Positions 1 through 13,700 of a stretch of DNA of 64,000 nucleotides are shown piece by piece. The number at the start of each line of letters is the position of its first letter. Position 1 is the stretch's first letter. The DNA is taken from contig NC_092570.1 in assembly GCF_037975245.1 (NCBI RefSeq), positions 18,861,418 to 18,925,417 of the forward strand. Reading direction: 5' to 3'. The position numbers and the translations under genes were made by a program. The DNA is from Apostichopus japonicus (lineage: Eukaryota > Echinodermata > Holothuroidea > Aspidochirotida > Stichopodidae). The notes beneath the pieces were generated by a model, which was not told where the DNA came from, searched no databases, and worked only from the letters and a program-made list of their open reading frames with translations.

Positions 1-766
1 ATAGATAAGCTAGTTATGTATGTCGTTATGGCATAGTGGAGTCAGTGAGGTTGAGAAATATCATAGTCGAGGACGCAAAATGCTGCTTTAACATACTAGC
101 TCTATAAATTACATGAACCCTTTTACAACATCTGGGCAAAATGAGACAGTGTTATCACACTGTATACATGTACACATGTGGAATATAATTTACTGCCTCA
201 TTCAAATCTGCACTTACTTCATGAAAAATTGAAAATGACTAAAAAATTAATTAAATTCCTTCCATCCTCCCTCCCGACTATAGAAACTTGCAATGACATT
301 TACAATTGAGCTCCGATAATACAGTGTGTTTTCAGCCTTACACAGCTATATATACTCATTCATCGTGTGCATGTTAATGTATGTTTCACATAAATTGCAC
401 TTTTAATTGCACATAAGTTCTCACTCTGATTCAACTGATGTTGTTTTCACATTGTTTTATTAAAAGATATACAGTACAGTATACAGAAAAACTGGTCATC
501 ACTTACTCATCTGGGCATTTACAAATGAGGATGCACACCTGTCTCCAATACAAATGCACTCCAGTCTTCCTAGCAAACCATCTGGTAATAACTTGCCTAG
601 GTCCCCTGGTAATATTCTTGCCTAGGCCCCCCCCCCTCGATAAAGGTGCTAAAGTCATCACAGCTTACAATATCGTGTAACAGTTGCTAGATTCATCTCT
701 GCAGTTAATGGGGATCTTCGGCGTTTCTACCCTTGCTAACAGAGCCATAGATACGGAGGTACTAAA

Positions 767-1171
767 AGGCCCGGTCACACTATACCGATTTTCTATCTGA
801 ATACTATCCGATTTTCCCGGAGGAATCGGAACTGCCAGTTTTTCGTTCGGGTCTTCTAGCCACAGTGATAAAGGACCTGATTTGCTATCTGTTGGGCCAT
901 TCCGATGTGGAATAGCCCTCTCCTAACTTTTGAAATTGACTCCGTTTCCTTTTATCGGATAGCTATCCGATTTCTCTTACGATTTTTATCGTTTTTCGAT
1001 GTGACGTCACTTCCGAATGTAGTCCATTCCAGAACCCCTCAGATTTGGAGTAGGTATTTGAATATTCCACTGCGTTCATTACATTCACTACCACAAACCT
1101 CACTCTTCGGCCTAAAATCGGAAAAATCGGACCGTATTCCGATAAAATATCGCTGTAGTGTGACCGGGCCT
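767..1171. mobile_element. 405-bp MITE with ~55-bp terminal inverted repeats
   Basis: The left end begins AGGCCCGGTCACACTA and the right end is its reverse complement. The inverted match continues, imperfectly, for about 55 bp at roughly 80% identity. The flanks share TAAA (763-766 and 1171-1174), a possible short target duplication. The interior repeats the word TCCGATTT in both orientations. It encodes no transposase, so it is non-autonomous; superfamily not determined. Confidence 0.75.
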
Positions 1172-2843
1172 AAAGACCAGTGTATTCCGATACAGAGACT
1201 TGGATACAATTTTAATGACACTCGAAGCTAAACACTTAGCTTGAAATATTATTAAAGCTTAAATGCAATAGCAATGAAATAATAAAATAAAGCAAAAATA
1301 AAAAGCTTTGAATCAGTTCCAAAGAAGTTTACTGATTGGTTGACGACCGGACAGTCGGCAACATTCGTTGCGGACATGTTGTCCTAGTTACGAGTGGTCA
1401 AAAACCTAATGTTACCTCGAATATGTGGGACTATGTGTGGATTAAGGGAATGTCCATTTAGAGACTCCTCAAAGGAAATTTTCAGTGATTTCGGAGACTG
1501 AAGTTTGTCAATTTTTCGGATAGGAAAAACTTGACAGCGCCCTAAGATTATAATGGGCATGGCTGATATTTATACATATGTATATATATATATATATATA
1601 TTTTTTTTTCATCTTATTTTTATAGTGCAATATAACATACCAGCTTCGCTATTCTCCACCAAAAGAAGTCCCATGAAAACAGGTCAAAATATGATGGATG
1701 CAAGATCTCTGTAAACTGTACAAGCAAAGCTTATTCACACAATTTATAGACCTTAATATATATACCTTCTATTTTCAACTGAAATTCAATTACCTGCATC
1801 TTACTGTCAGTGTGTATGTCGTTTGTCTGTGTGATATCTCACCATCAACACTTGCAACAAGGCTACCGTTTATCTCGATGAGCTAAGTTAAATATATTAA
1901 AATTACCAACTACCAATCATATCATAAACTTTAATGCATGAAATCTCTCTACCACAATTGTCACAAAAAAAAAATCAGGTGAACCATTTTTTTTTTTGGT
2001 TTACCATTCTTTATCAGTATGTCAGGTCTTATAATATACAGAGACTACAACGTTACAAGCTAACTAAATTGTAATTTGAAGCAAAACTTAATATTTGCAT
2101 CACTCCAGATTGGGTCAAATTCTAGTTAATCAATTCAGAACGTGATGTACGGAACAAAGTACCTCCCTGAATAAATGAATGGTTAAGACCTGATTTACTT
2201 GAAAAAAATCTAATTAAAATGACATTGTCACTGTCATCTTCAGATGTAAAAATTTATATTTGACATGTTCATATGGAATGAATTTGAAGCATTCTTATGA
2301 AATTTCCATCTAATTCCGAAATTTCTGACATGTTTATTTGCAGTTCATATTGTATTGTACCAGCATTACAGTATGTAGTAAGCATACTGTAACTTGGAAG
2401 CAAATAAGTATGATGTCACTGTGTACACAATTGCAATGGAGCGTTATTTGTTCTTCTTGCAAAATTTTAATTCAGTTATATCTACTTTCGAAAGTAAATG
2501 CATTCGGTATTAAATAGACGTTTCACACCTCCTGATTGTGAAAGTTGGAACCCTGCCCAATACAGGCACAAACCGTAAAAATCAAGAAAAACAAAACTGC
2601 TTTCTTCAAGTTCCCTTTTCGTACACAATAGGCTATCACAAATTCAACCAGCAACATACTGCAAAAAACAGTATTCATGTATTGAACGTAAGTTTCACCA
2701 CATTTTATAACAGTTTGAGTTCCTAAGGCTCAAATGGACAAATTTGGATGAAATGGTTACTTTGAACATCTGACATTAGAAGGATGGTAAGGATTGTTAC
2801 CATACAGTTCAACAAAATATCCATTTCACTTAATGACCCTATA

Positions 2844-2855
2844 TGACCTTTGACC
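2844..2855. promoter_or_regulatory. DR1-type motif TGACCTTTGACC
   Basis: Two TGACC/TGACCT-type half-sites spaced by one base, the consensus bound by HNF4, PPAR/RXR or COUP-TF. It lies deep in an ACER3 intron in repeat-like sequence, so function is unproven. Confidence 0.4.
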
Positions 2856-4705
2856 GTAACCATATGAGCATCCCCATGTGATGCACAATCCAACCACTAC
2901 TGTATTTCAACTTTCCATGAACGAAGAAGGGGATATATTTCTTGCAGTTTTACAAAATGATCTCGTATGAACTTAAGATCACCTTTGGGTGGTCATCATT
3001 ACTACAAAAGGCATGGCCAAGATCACCCAACGGGAGGTTTTATGTCAAAAAACTTCCTCATAATTCAAGAAACCCTGTAAGAAATATTGCCTTTTGTAAA
3101 ATTTCATTTTGATAATGACAGTTCAACATATAGACAATGCCCTCCCCTTTAAATGTAACAAAACATCTGCAGGTATGAGTCTATCACTATACAAAACAAT
3201 TATGAAATTCAGTTGCATGCATTGCAAACACATTATGCTGAACCAATTAAACTCAAAAAGTATGAACCTAGCCTGCAGCCTTTGACTATAAAACCTACTG
3301 TACTACACACCACAGTGTGCATGAGTTGCACATGCATATGATTTTACACTCATAATAGTACAGACTTCATGACTTTGTGTTTTGTCCTTCATGCTTAAAA
3401 TATCTCCCATACTTTGGAAATGCTTGGCATTCATCCAGACTACTTCACAGCTAGACACATGATGATCTATCTATAGGCCTTACCCAGTTGGGAGCAATTC
3501 CAGTACTATACCAGGTTACAAATGCTGCTGTGTACAATATTAAAGGTCTCATGGAAAGCAGAATGAGACAGATCCTATATAAACATACAGTTGATCCAGT
3601 CCAGTCACGTCTTACATTAACCTTTTTTTTGGCAAATGTCACATTTTTATTAACCCAACTATGGAGAATTTATGAACTGATATAAGATTATCCAGATAAT
3701 TTTTGGCATGTCTGTGTCCCACTCACAGGAAGCAGTGTAAAAATTAACTAACCAATTGCAATTTGAGGAGAGATGATCCCTGCCGAAATCAGGAAGCCAT
3801 TCCCGAGGTTAAAAAAGACCGACTTGTTTTCCGATGATTTTTAATATAAATCAAAAATTTGCAGATGTAAACTATTCAGAACGGTAGATTCAAAAGGAAC
3901 AGAAAGTGGGGCAACCGTCATTAAGTGTGTCAATGAACCAGACTTTGACATTCAACCATATACAGGCCTAAGATTGAGATTTGTTTACAAAAGAAAAAGA
4001 AAAAAAAAGATGTTAAGAAGGTTACCAGTTCATTCTAGACCAGTAGACAAAATGCTAAGGTTGTAGCGAGACAGGTAATTAGCAAGGAACGAAGAAAATC
4101 ATGACATCACTGAGAGATACAATTGCTTGAAATTCCCAAACTTACTGGTTTGGATATTTACGAGTGACCAGCTGACCTGTCTCCAGCTTACCGTGGTCCT
4201 GAAAAACATAGTTCTGCATAAACTGAAACTGCATAAAATCTGACACTCAAAACGATCCACTAAACACTTTGGGTGGTAGATTGAGAAGGGCGGGCATTGA
4301 CTGGAGAGGTCCGGATATAGAGGGCGCAGTGCTAAAAGGTTACCTGGTTCATGCTAGGCACGGTAGAACGAAAGTGATAAGGTTGTGAGGAGACAGGTAA
4401 ATGAGGAACGAAGTAAATTTATAAATACTTTGATTTCCTTTGATGGAGAAAAATGTATAACTGATAATGTTGTTGCTACTGTAATTACTGTTGCATATCA
4501 GCTTCAATTCTATTCACCAATGACAAAGTGGTAACATCAGTGTACAGTAATTGTGTAAAGACATGTGAAGTAAACATCTCTCTTCTCCATAACGAAACAT
4601 GGAGTCTTAACCTCACAAGCTCCCTAATAACCCCTATCACAGTATCACCCTCCTGTTCTGACCTACACCCTTCAATAAAAAAAAAACCTTAAGAAATAAC
4701 CTTAC

Positions 4706-4758
4706 CTGCATTTCGTACCGTAGCGTCATATGAAAGCACCAGGAACCAACTCCGACAG
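4706..4758 (-). CDS. ACER3: ACER3 exon 3 (zinc-site Ser/His)
   Basis: A 53-nt exon encoding [17 protein letters not shown] after the split Thr. The acceptor is ATCTCCAG and the donor GTAAGG. In the family S78 and H82 lie at the zinc site. It ends in phase 0, so the next exon should open with the conserved LLDELPM segment, which was not found in 1-4705. Confidence 0.95.
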
Positions 4759-7700
4759 CTGGAGATGAAGATCAAAGACGAATGTTAAAATACACTTTGA
4801 GGGACAAAACAAACAAATGTATATTTTCAACGAAAACTAGAATTTCAAACAGCTTACCAACTGGTGTTTTGGTCAACAGAAATGAAAATGGTATCATAAA
4901 TTTCACATGGAAGTATTTCTCAAAATTAGACATCAAATGATCATGGTACAACATTTTACACGTAATGGACATTTAATAGTTTGTAACAACTATCTATGAA
5001 TTCCATTTTGTGAAGTTGTCTTCCGAACGCTTTGGAAAGTGCACAGTTTTTCTTTGTGACTCAGAAGCGACAGAAAGATGTCAATACAGTAGATAATTGT
5101 GTTCCATTGTAATATGGAACATTTAAGTATAGGGTATTGTACTAGAAATTAACCAAAATTGAACACAAAATATGTAGGTGCAGTACTTTTTAAAAATTTT
5201 ACATCTGTTGCAGTTATCTCCACATGCATGAATATTCATCACTCACTATGCAAATTATTTCCAGCACCAGATGAATTTAGAGGATTACTGAATAGACCAT
5301 TCATTTAACCCATCTTCCATCTCAGTACAAGATCTTACCCAACCATTTGTAAACTTCAAATGTACTGACCTCTTCATACACTAACATAAAACCTAGTGCA
5401 CAAAATGAGAAACAAATTTCTGTTCAAATTTCCATTGCATCATTCCATTAGATGACACAGTTTCGGTAGTAACCTTCCAGTGCTCTGGCAGATGCCTATA
5501 CTAGTAATATAGTGACATCACTGACATGAAATATTATACAGAGGGAGAGAGAGAGAGATAATGCATGGTCAAAAGGTTGTGTACATCTTGGCAGACATGT
5601 CATACTGGCCCTTAGATCCGAAAACTAAAAGGGTTAAATTGTAGATAAAATCAATTCTTAATGGCTGTGAGGTAGAGGCAACCATTCATTCCTAAGAGGG
5701 CTCTTTGGAATATCTGGTCAAATCAGCTCTCTCCAATAATGGAGTGCAGTTTATTGCTGTCAGTTTAAGGTTCTAATGGTCAGATATGCCTCTCAGAGTA
5801 TATTAAAAGGAGATATGGGCTACAAAGAATTTTTATCAACTCTCTCTCTAGCATATCTTTATAACATACTACGGTTCCGGTGTACAAAAACTGCCATACA
5901 TATCTGCAATTGTATATCAATTTGACTACTTTGTATAACGATACTGCATAAATTACTCCAAGACGTTCCAAAAACGTAAAGGGTTTGAAAGTGCTTTCGT
6001 AAACTCTGCCAATATTTTCAGTGTGCTCAAATATTGGGCCACGACCTATGACCCTAACGAACCGGACACAGCTAAATCTACTTTTATGTATACTATATAT
6101 ATACACAAATTCTTTTACATTGCTTCTAAAATTATATGATTTTATTGCTATTTTTATGACCCCAGTCTAGCTATCCTTAAAATCTGGTTCATTTACTTAC
6201 AAGAATTTTTCCTCAATAATTTATACGAGGAAGAGAGGAAGCTGGCAGACCCAAAAATTGTAAGTATTGTTCATAAATTTTGTCCGAAGGACAGAGCACA
6301 GGACGGCTGCAAAGTAAATAGAGAATTTGGCTTCGCAAGGACATATTGAGGAATTCTATATTATTTTAAGCATTCTGCCCATGACGGTCAATGTATTATT
6401 TCACTTTGGAGCTCAAATATAGTTCAGTTACAAACTGGGCATGTAATTAAAATGAGACCTGAAGATGGTGCATTTTCATTTCTGTGGTGTATTACACCAC
6501 AGCTACTTTTCGTGGATTTGGGTTAGCTATGCTCTATTCGGCTAAATAACGTCCACTGTCGTGGATTGCAAACACCACCCTACTATGGTTAGCATTGTAC
6601 TAAATGCTGTATACATAACATTTAACACACATGTGTGATAACAGCAAGGTTGAATTACCGCATTGCTTTTCGCGAACATCCCATGCATGCCGAAAGTGCA
6701 GTCCATATGTCTATAACATTACAAATAGGATACTTCTAGCCTATATACTGCACATTCGTCGTACAAAGTAATTAACTAATAATTTGAGTCAATCGAACAT
6801 GGCTTGACAAGACCAAAAGCAACAAATAGCTGACTCTGAATGCAATGATAAAATGGAAAGCCCCAAAATGAGGGCACTAAAGGGGCCAGAGAAAAAGGAA
6901 TTTATTTAAGTTTGGGTTTCGCAGACAAGCAACTGAACAAGACTCACATGAGCACGAGAAGTAGGTTAGTGCAAGAGAGACCACAGCAGACTTTTTCAGG
7001 AAATAAATAATTAACAATCATATGACTAAATTAATCAGTGAAAACAATTCTAAAGTTTTGCCTTAAGTGGTGCAAGATACAGCTCATATGGCACCAGAAA
7101 GCACCTAAAACCTCAGAGCTATAATTGGCTTTGTGCTACACGCACATGCCCTGCATTTGGGTAGTGGGTCAAATGTTCAGATATTGGGCATTTTGACTCA
7201 AATGGAAAATTTCTCAGAGGAAACACTGATGACTGATTCACTTGCAAATACTATAAAACTTTTTCTAAGGGACCATTGGCTTACAATTCTGGAGTGAATG
7301 GGCAATTGAAACTTTATCTCCTCCGAGAACAAAAAAAAAAAAAAAAAAAAAAACCCCCAATCAGGCCTGTGTCAACATTGTTCACTTCCTTACTGGTCAT
7401 TACCAAAGATCATAAATCCTTCTCCTGACACAACATCAGAGAAACTAAATACTTCACAGAGTCACAGCTAAACTAAATCTGAATTTTATACAGACTGACC
7501 TTAACGTGACCTAACTAAAATTCCCTACTTCTCAACCAACGAAGACAAACTGAACATAAAGATAGTAAGTTCTATATAAATATATATAGATACCAAATGT
7601 GGGTGAGAGGAGATGATAATTAAAAAAAAAAGATTGACCCTGCAGCCATTTTGTGGCTGTCAGTAACTCTACACCACACGATCCAAGAGCTAATTGGACA

Positions 7701-10700
7701 GGAAGCTTTTTTCAAACTTTCTTAGGTCAAAATTAGTAGTGACACACTGTTGCATTCAAACATTGAATTGGTTACCCTGATTTACTTTTCAAGATTCAAA
7801 GTGGTATATGGAGTGACGAATTTATGTTCATTGTTAAATGTATGTTTTGATATTTTGAACAGTGTGCATTTTTAACTAATTAATTGTTCATATCTCCTGT
7901 TTTATTTCAATGTTAACGAACCGTTTCTATTTGGCGTTTAGAGTTACCTCGGTAACTGTCCAAACGCATGCCTTACGTAACTGTATGCTATTAAAAGTAC
8001 ACAACCTTTTTGTAAGAATACCCACTGTTTTACAATGAAAGTATTTCTCGGGATCATGACTCTTGCGAGAAAGTACTGCCCTCTGTATTTGCTGCATGTA
8101 AGTTACCAGGTACAATAATGGATTATAGAGTATATTCATAGGCAGAGACTGACCATGCATGGACTTACAGTATATTCAGACTAAACACACATAGACTGTT
8201 ACAGACTTTATACTGATGATAAACACAGACATCTCTTATGGGAACGTCCCAGATTCCATTGATCTGTTACCTCTGATGAGGTCACAAAAGATTCTTCTGA
8301 ATAGTGCCTTGAACCAACTGATGTAAAGTGGCCCCCATAGCACCGTATTATAAAGATGGTTTACAATTGGTTGTGCTAATAGCAGATGAAAGTAATGTGG
8401 CCATTTCATTCCACCTTAACAATGAACTTTTTGAACATAGATGCAGGAATTTCCCAGAGTCAATTCATGACCTTTAGTGACCTTGAAGTGACAGTGACCT
8501 TGAATTAACTAGGTACTGTCCCCCTGCTGTATTATTAAACGGTCATTAGCACTACACTACCACCTACCAGGCATACATATACCCCCCACTGAGAGTTTGA
8601 AAGGTAACATTTCAGTAGCAATTCTCATTATAGTAATTGCCTGCCCAACCATTGGTTGCAACAAATCAGATGAAGATCTGGATACTCCCCATTAAAAACA
8701 GCACCCTTTATGAATTTTCTACTCAAGTTGATAAACCCAAAAATTGGGAACTTCCCAGACTCTAGTTCATTAGCTCTGATAACCATATTGTTATAAATAA
8801 CTACCACCGTATTGATGTAAACAGGCAAATTGGGAACAGCTACCGATTTATATTATAAAGGTATACAAAAACCAGATACACACACTATACAGTACTGTAA
8901 TTGTTAAGGCTGCAGCATTCTAGTTATGGTGTTTGGAAGATGAAAATGTGGACATAATTTAACGATCCATCTATCATCCCACAATATTATCATGGTATGA
9001 TCTTTGAGGAAATAATCAGCTCTATGACTAAAAATTGGAAGAGAACTTGGAAACCGTCCATCTATCTGTCTGTCTGTCCCTCCTACCGTCTATTTATTTA
9101 TTTACAAAAGATCTCTATTTTTTGACAAAAATGGATGCATGTCTCGACACACTTATGAACTTTTGCTTTCATCAATAATATCAGAATATGTCTAATTTCA
9201 TTGTCTTTAATCTAAGGCAGACAGAGAAAGGAGAATGGGTGATGGCAATATGATTATCATTGTTTATGATTATCATTTGTTTATGATATCATTTGTTTAT
9301 GATCGTATGATTATCATTTGGCAATTTGATTATCACTTGTCAGCATGAACATATGATTGGATGCAACTGAAATGCTTTGCACCGAATCCCATCGTGACTG
9401 CAACCACGACATGATGATTAAAGGTATTGAAGACTTGTGCACAAAGAAACGTCTGATGCTGGTAATCTGACCTAGTTTCGATGAGGTGTAACAGAAGTGT
9501 TAGACACCACCAACGATCCCAGAAAATACACACACAGCTTGCTACCGTTGGTAATTAGACACTAGTGTACAGTCAGTACATGCAGCTACGGTCAATATCC
9601 ACAACACAATGTACATAGCAGCAATGGACATCTCAGGTCTAGATAAAAGATAACAAGGTATCACATTTCATTACTGTCTGCATTTTGTAGCGACAAGAAC
9701 AAAACTTCACTTGCAAGCTATAGAAAGTTACTTTTTCAGAGGGTGGCACACAGTTTGGGGCGATATCTTCAATGCCTTTGAGAAGACGACAAAGTCCACA
9801 TTAAATAGAAAAAGACATTTTTGGGCGGTATAGAATGAGAAACGCAAATTGCACGGAAGTGTCCAATTGTTTAGAGGGGTAAGACTGCTGTAGTAATGCT
9901 GAAAAGGAAACCGGCTCACTCCACTCATAAGGTAGAGTGAGAATGCTGAAGGTTGTGAGTAGAAAGGTAAGTTAATGGGGGTCACAAAATATCCTGTATT
10001 TGACCAATAAGCTTGTAAAGTTTTTTTGATTAAAAGCAGTCAAATTGTCTGGATCTCTTACTTATTTGGCTGATTAACATTTGAATATTACACAATATTT
10101 TTTTCAAGGATAAGAAGGTTTAAAATGACAACACAATACCAAATACAACTCTAAATTGTCTCTCTAAGTTCTCTCCAATGAATCTACTGTAGATGAGCAA
10201 TTATTCACAAGGCCCATAGAGATCTCGCGATAACCATGCAATCATCCTAATCAATTCCGCTATCCTGGCACCTGCTGAATAAACCGAGATCATCATATAT
10301 CCGCTGGGGAAAGGAAGCCAGCATCACATACTGTAGGAACAGACACCATGTTAGTCCTATCACATAGGTATGTTGTAACATTAGAGCCTTCCGGGAGCGT
10401 AATGATGTGACAAAATCAATGAACATGAACAGAGTACAGATAGTTCATTGTAATCATAAACATGCGCCTTGATTCAATGGCTAATATTTGGTCTTAATGT
10501 GTGACTGGGATAGTGCCAGAGATAGAAGGAATTCATTCCTGAAAGCACTAAAGTCTAGAAAAGAAGCTTTCAACATGACTTTACACAAAAGCCAAAAACA
10601 AATGAAACTAATCTTGCATGTCTCAGATGGAGAACTTTTTTGATTTTTTTAGATTAATGTCATCTTTAATGAGGGTAGCCCTTCTCAGTGCAGAAGCACT

Positions 10701-13700
10701 GCTTTCCAGAGAAGCCCTCTGTAGGCAAATGCGAGAATACTTCCACTTGTGTGCTCCTTTAATACCACGCATATATTGTAAAATGACAACGGAATTTACA
10801 TGACAATAGAAGCAGGCCTGCCTCCGATCTTGAAAGATGACAGACGCACAGATATGAAAGATCTATACAAAGCTGTCACACAGACATGAATGAAAACTGG
10901 CTACAGTTTGGTGGGCCGAATGTGTGGGGGGGGTCACTGACAGGTGGGGTACGGTCATAGAAGGTGCATAGATTTAAAAGCCTTGGTTCACGGTTCAATT
11001 TAGACATGGTAAAGTGAGAGTGCTGCAGCACTACAGTCTTCTTCATTATCTCTCTGGCAACTACAAGAAAACAACACCCACTCATCTCTTCTCCAGGTCC
11101 GCCACCCTCAAATCCCTCTCCTTCCTATGAAACGCGAAAAGGGCAAACTTATTTCGTTGTCTAAACAAAGTTTGTTGTTGTCTAAACTAAAGTTGTTGCT
11201 GCTGTTGTACCATGCTGTTACTCAAACTCACGTTGATGTCTAAACTTATGACATTGTTGCCGTCTGCGCTGTTCAACAATTTAATTGCTCAACCACGTAA
11301 TGTAAAAAATAGGCGTTTTGCATATGGCTTCCTTCATTTAGGTCATGTTCTGCTTCTTCATTATCCAAAATTTTACCAATTTTCAACACACACACACATG
11401 GCATCAATATTCTTGTGCCATATTGACCAGAGGGAAATCCTTCCCAGCGGTTACTTGCCTTTAAATACAGGTTCAGGTTCTGGAAATACAGCATTTGAGG
11501 TTTTCACATTTTGTCCTCTGCTGACCCCAAATGACCTTTGACCTCCACTCAAAACAAAAGCAATTTATGAGAGCCGATCTAAAGATATCATGTTTACCAG
11601 GATATCAAGTTTTGACCCCTGGTGAACTAAAATGAACTCTAACCTACACCAAATTGTGTCAAACCTTTACACACTACACAAGTCTATCCTTTGATGTTCA
11701 GGTTCTGGAAATACAACATTTTGGAGATTCTCACATTCTGCCCTCTGCTGCCTGCAAATGACCTTTGACCTCCATGCAAAACAAACGGGTTCTTGTACAG
11801 TATGAGGAATCAACATGCCAAATATGAGAACTACAAGTGCTACCTACCTTTGAAACGCTGTATAAACGCAATATAAATGTAATTTATGATTATTATTATT
11901 ACCTTGAGATATCATGTTTACAAACTACAGGTTGGGCATCACACACGCATACGCACCCGCACACATGACAACTTGCATGCCTACTGTATAGCAGGTAACC
12001 ACAAACAAATACATCCCTGATAATTAACATCCTACAACTAGTAAACACAGATGGTGGTTATAATCATAATAATAATGATACAGCTCTAGGCGCTTCACAA
12101 AACAACATCAATCGCAATCAAAAGAACGAGTAAACGAGTAAAGTCTGAGTTATAGATCTACTATATGTTGCAAATTTCAAATTAATCTGACAATGTTCAA
12201 TACGTACTGAAAGAGACCCAAAATGTCTTTGTTTCATTCATCCACGAGTTCAATTAACTTCCCTGAGAGCTACTGTTTAATATTAAACCTGACTTGATCA
12301 TTTGAAAAGCCTTTCACAGTAATTATCACTTCACACTGAACTGTCCTTGTCATCAAGATCTACTACTGTCTTAGAAGAAAAACCAATCTATTCTGCAGAG
12401 TGTACAACAACAGAACATATTCAATCAGACTCAAAAGACTCCTGAAATTATATAAAAGAGTGACAGGGGGAACATTGATAAATCCTATGTGGCTATAAAA
12501 TTTGATAATCACGAATTTAATCACGACCCATGAAATAGGATGATTTCTAAAATCTAGAAAAATATCAACTTTATATTAATCTTCAGGAATTGTTGTTGTT
12601 GTGGATGTCACAGCTGTACTGCACGTTTGTCTCAAATATCAAACTCAATAATAATTGGGGACGAGAGAAAAAGAACTGAAAAGTTTGGAAGATATATTGT
12701 GGATTCCATTAAAGATGTACCAGGGATGTGCTCACACTGGGCGGCACCGGGCGGCTGCGCCCAGCAGTCTGCCCGGCACTTTTTTGATGATAATTTAACA
12801 AATTTTACCATAACCAAAATCTGGGAGAATACATGGCACAGAATAGGAAAAATAGCACCACCTAAGCATACTTCATGTGCAAATTTTGTCCGGTGGGGAG
12901 GGGATACCCCACCCATGAGATCCCTCTCCCAGGTAAGATCACACTACCGCACAATCTGCCCGGCACTCAAATATTCCTGAGCACATCCCTGATGTACAGT
13001 ACGTCTAATTCGTTACTCAAAATCTTCTCTCCATTCCTCCCATAGAGAGACAATCCTCAAATGTGTGTATTTGTAACAGAGCCATATATATATGCTTTAC
13101 TATAGCAAGGCACCAAATTTCTGTTTGCTGTTGTACAATGTTCATTATACCTCCTATCAAATGATATATCCATGGAACTTGTCTTTTGTAAACCTGAGCT
13201 AACTTGTAAATGGGGACTGTTTGCCATGGGTAAATAAAACCATAATCGTTTAAAAGTACTAAAATGATGGCTATGATGTGATAATATATGAAGTCCATGA
13301 GAGGCCTTTTGTCTGAAAACAAACAGGTCGAGCCAGTCAATTGTGTCAGGTCTCTGTGTACACAACAGTCTGTGACTGAATCACAGAACTAATGACACTG
13401 TACTGTATTTATGAGTTGCTACAGCTTTCTGTGCATTAGTGCAGTACAACATACATGTATTTACCATATAGGGTCAATCTCTTATCATAAATCTCTTATC
13501 ATAAACTCTTATTTAACATTTAAGTTCTCATGCAGTTATCCCCCAGTTCCCGATCAATGCAAAGTGGACAACATTATTATGGTAAATTTGTAACATACCT
13601 ACAGTGCAGTACATGTACGCAAGGATAAATTCTATTACAAATGACAACCGTGGTGCTGAGAAAAAAAAAATGCTGTAACCTATGGCAACACTGGTAAACC

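Larger units (their letters stand above)
1..4705. other. ACER3 intron 3 (part), no exon recognised
   Basis: AT-rich DNA downstream of ACER3 exon 3. It holds a 405-bp MITE (767-1171), a TA microsatellite near 1577-1600, a DR1 motif at 2844-2855 inside a repeat-like stretch, and two right-end copies of the 40-bp-TIR MITE family (about 4021-4095 and 4338-4425). No convincing exon was found on either strand. Confidence 0.6.

Noticed and set aside
3484-3575. Minus-strand hydrophobic block (ICLILLSMRPLILYTAAFVTW) ending at GTAAGG
   Set aside because: Does not match any ACER3 segment, and the LLDELPM exon that should precede it was not found between it and 4706. Kept out as chance.
12627-12980. 117-codon frame and its antisense 94-codon partner
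   Set aside because: Mostly inside the hAT-like MITE.
13599-13655. Minus-strand exon-like block after a T10CTCAG acceptor, encoding [14 protein letters not shown] with donor GTATGT, first taken as ACER3 exon 3
   Set aside because: The true ACER3 exon 2 (16358-16468) joins directly to 4706-4758 with the right length and phase, leaving no residues for this block.
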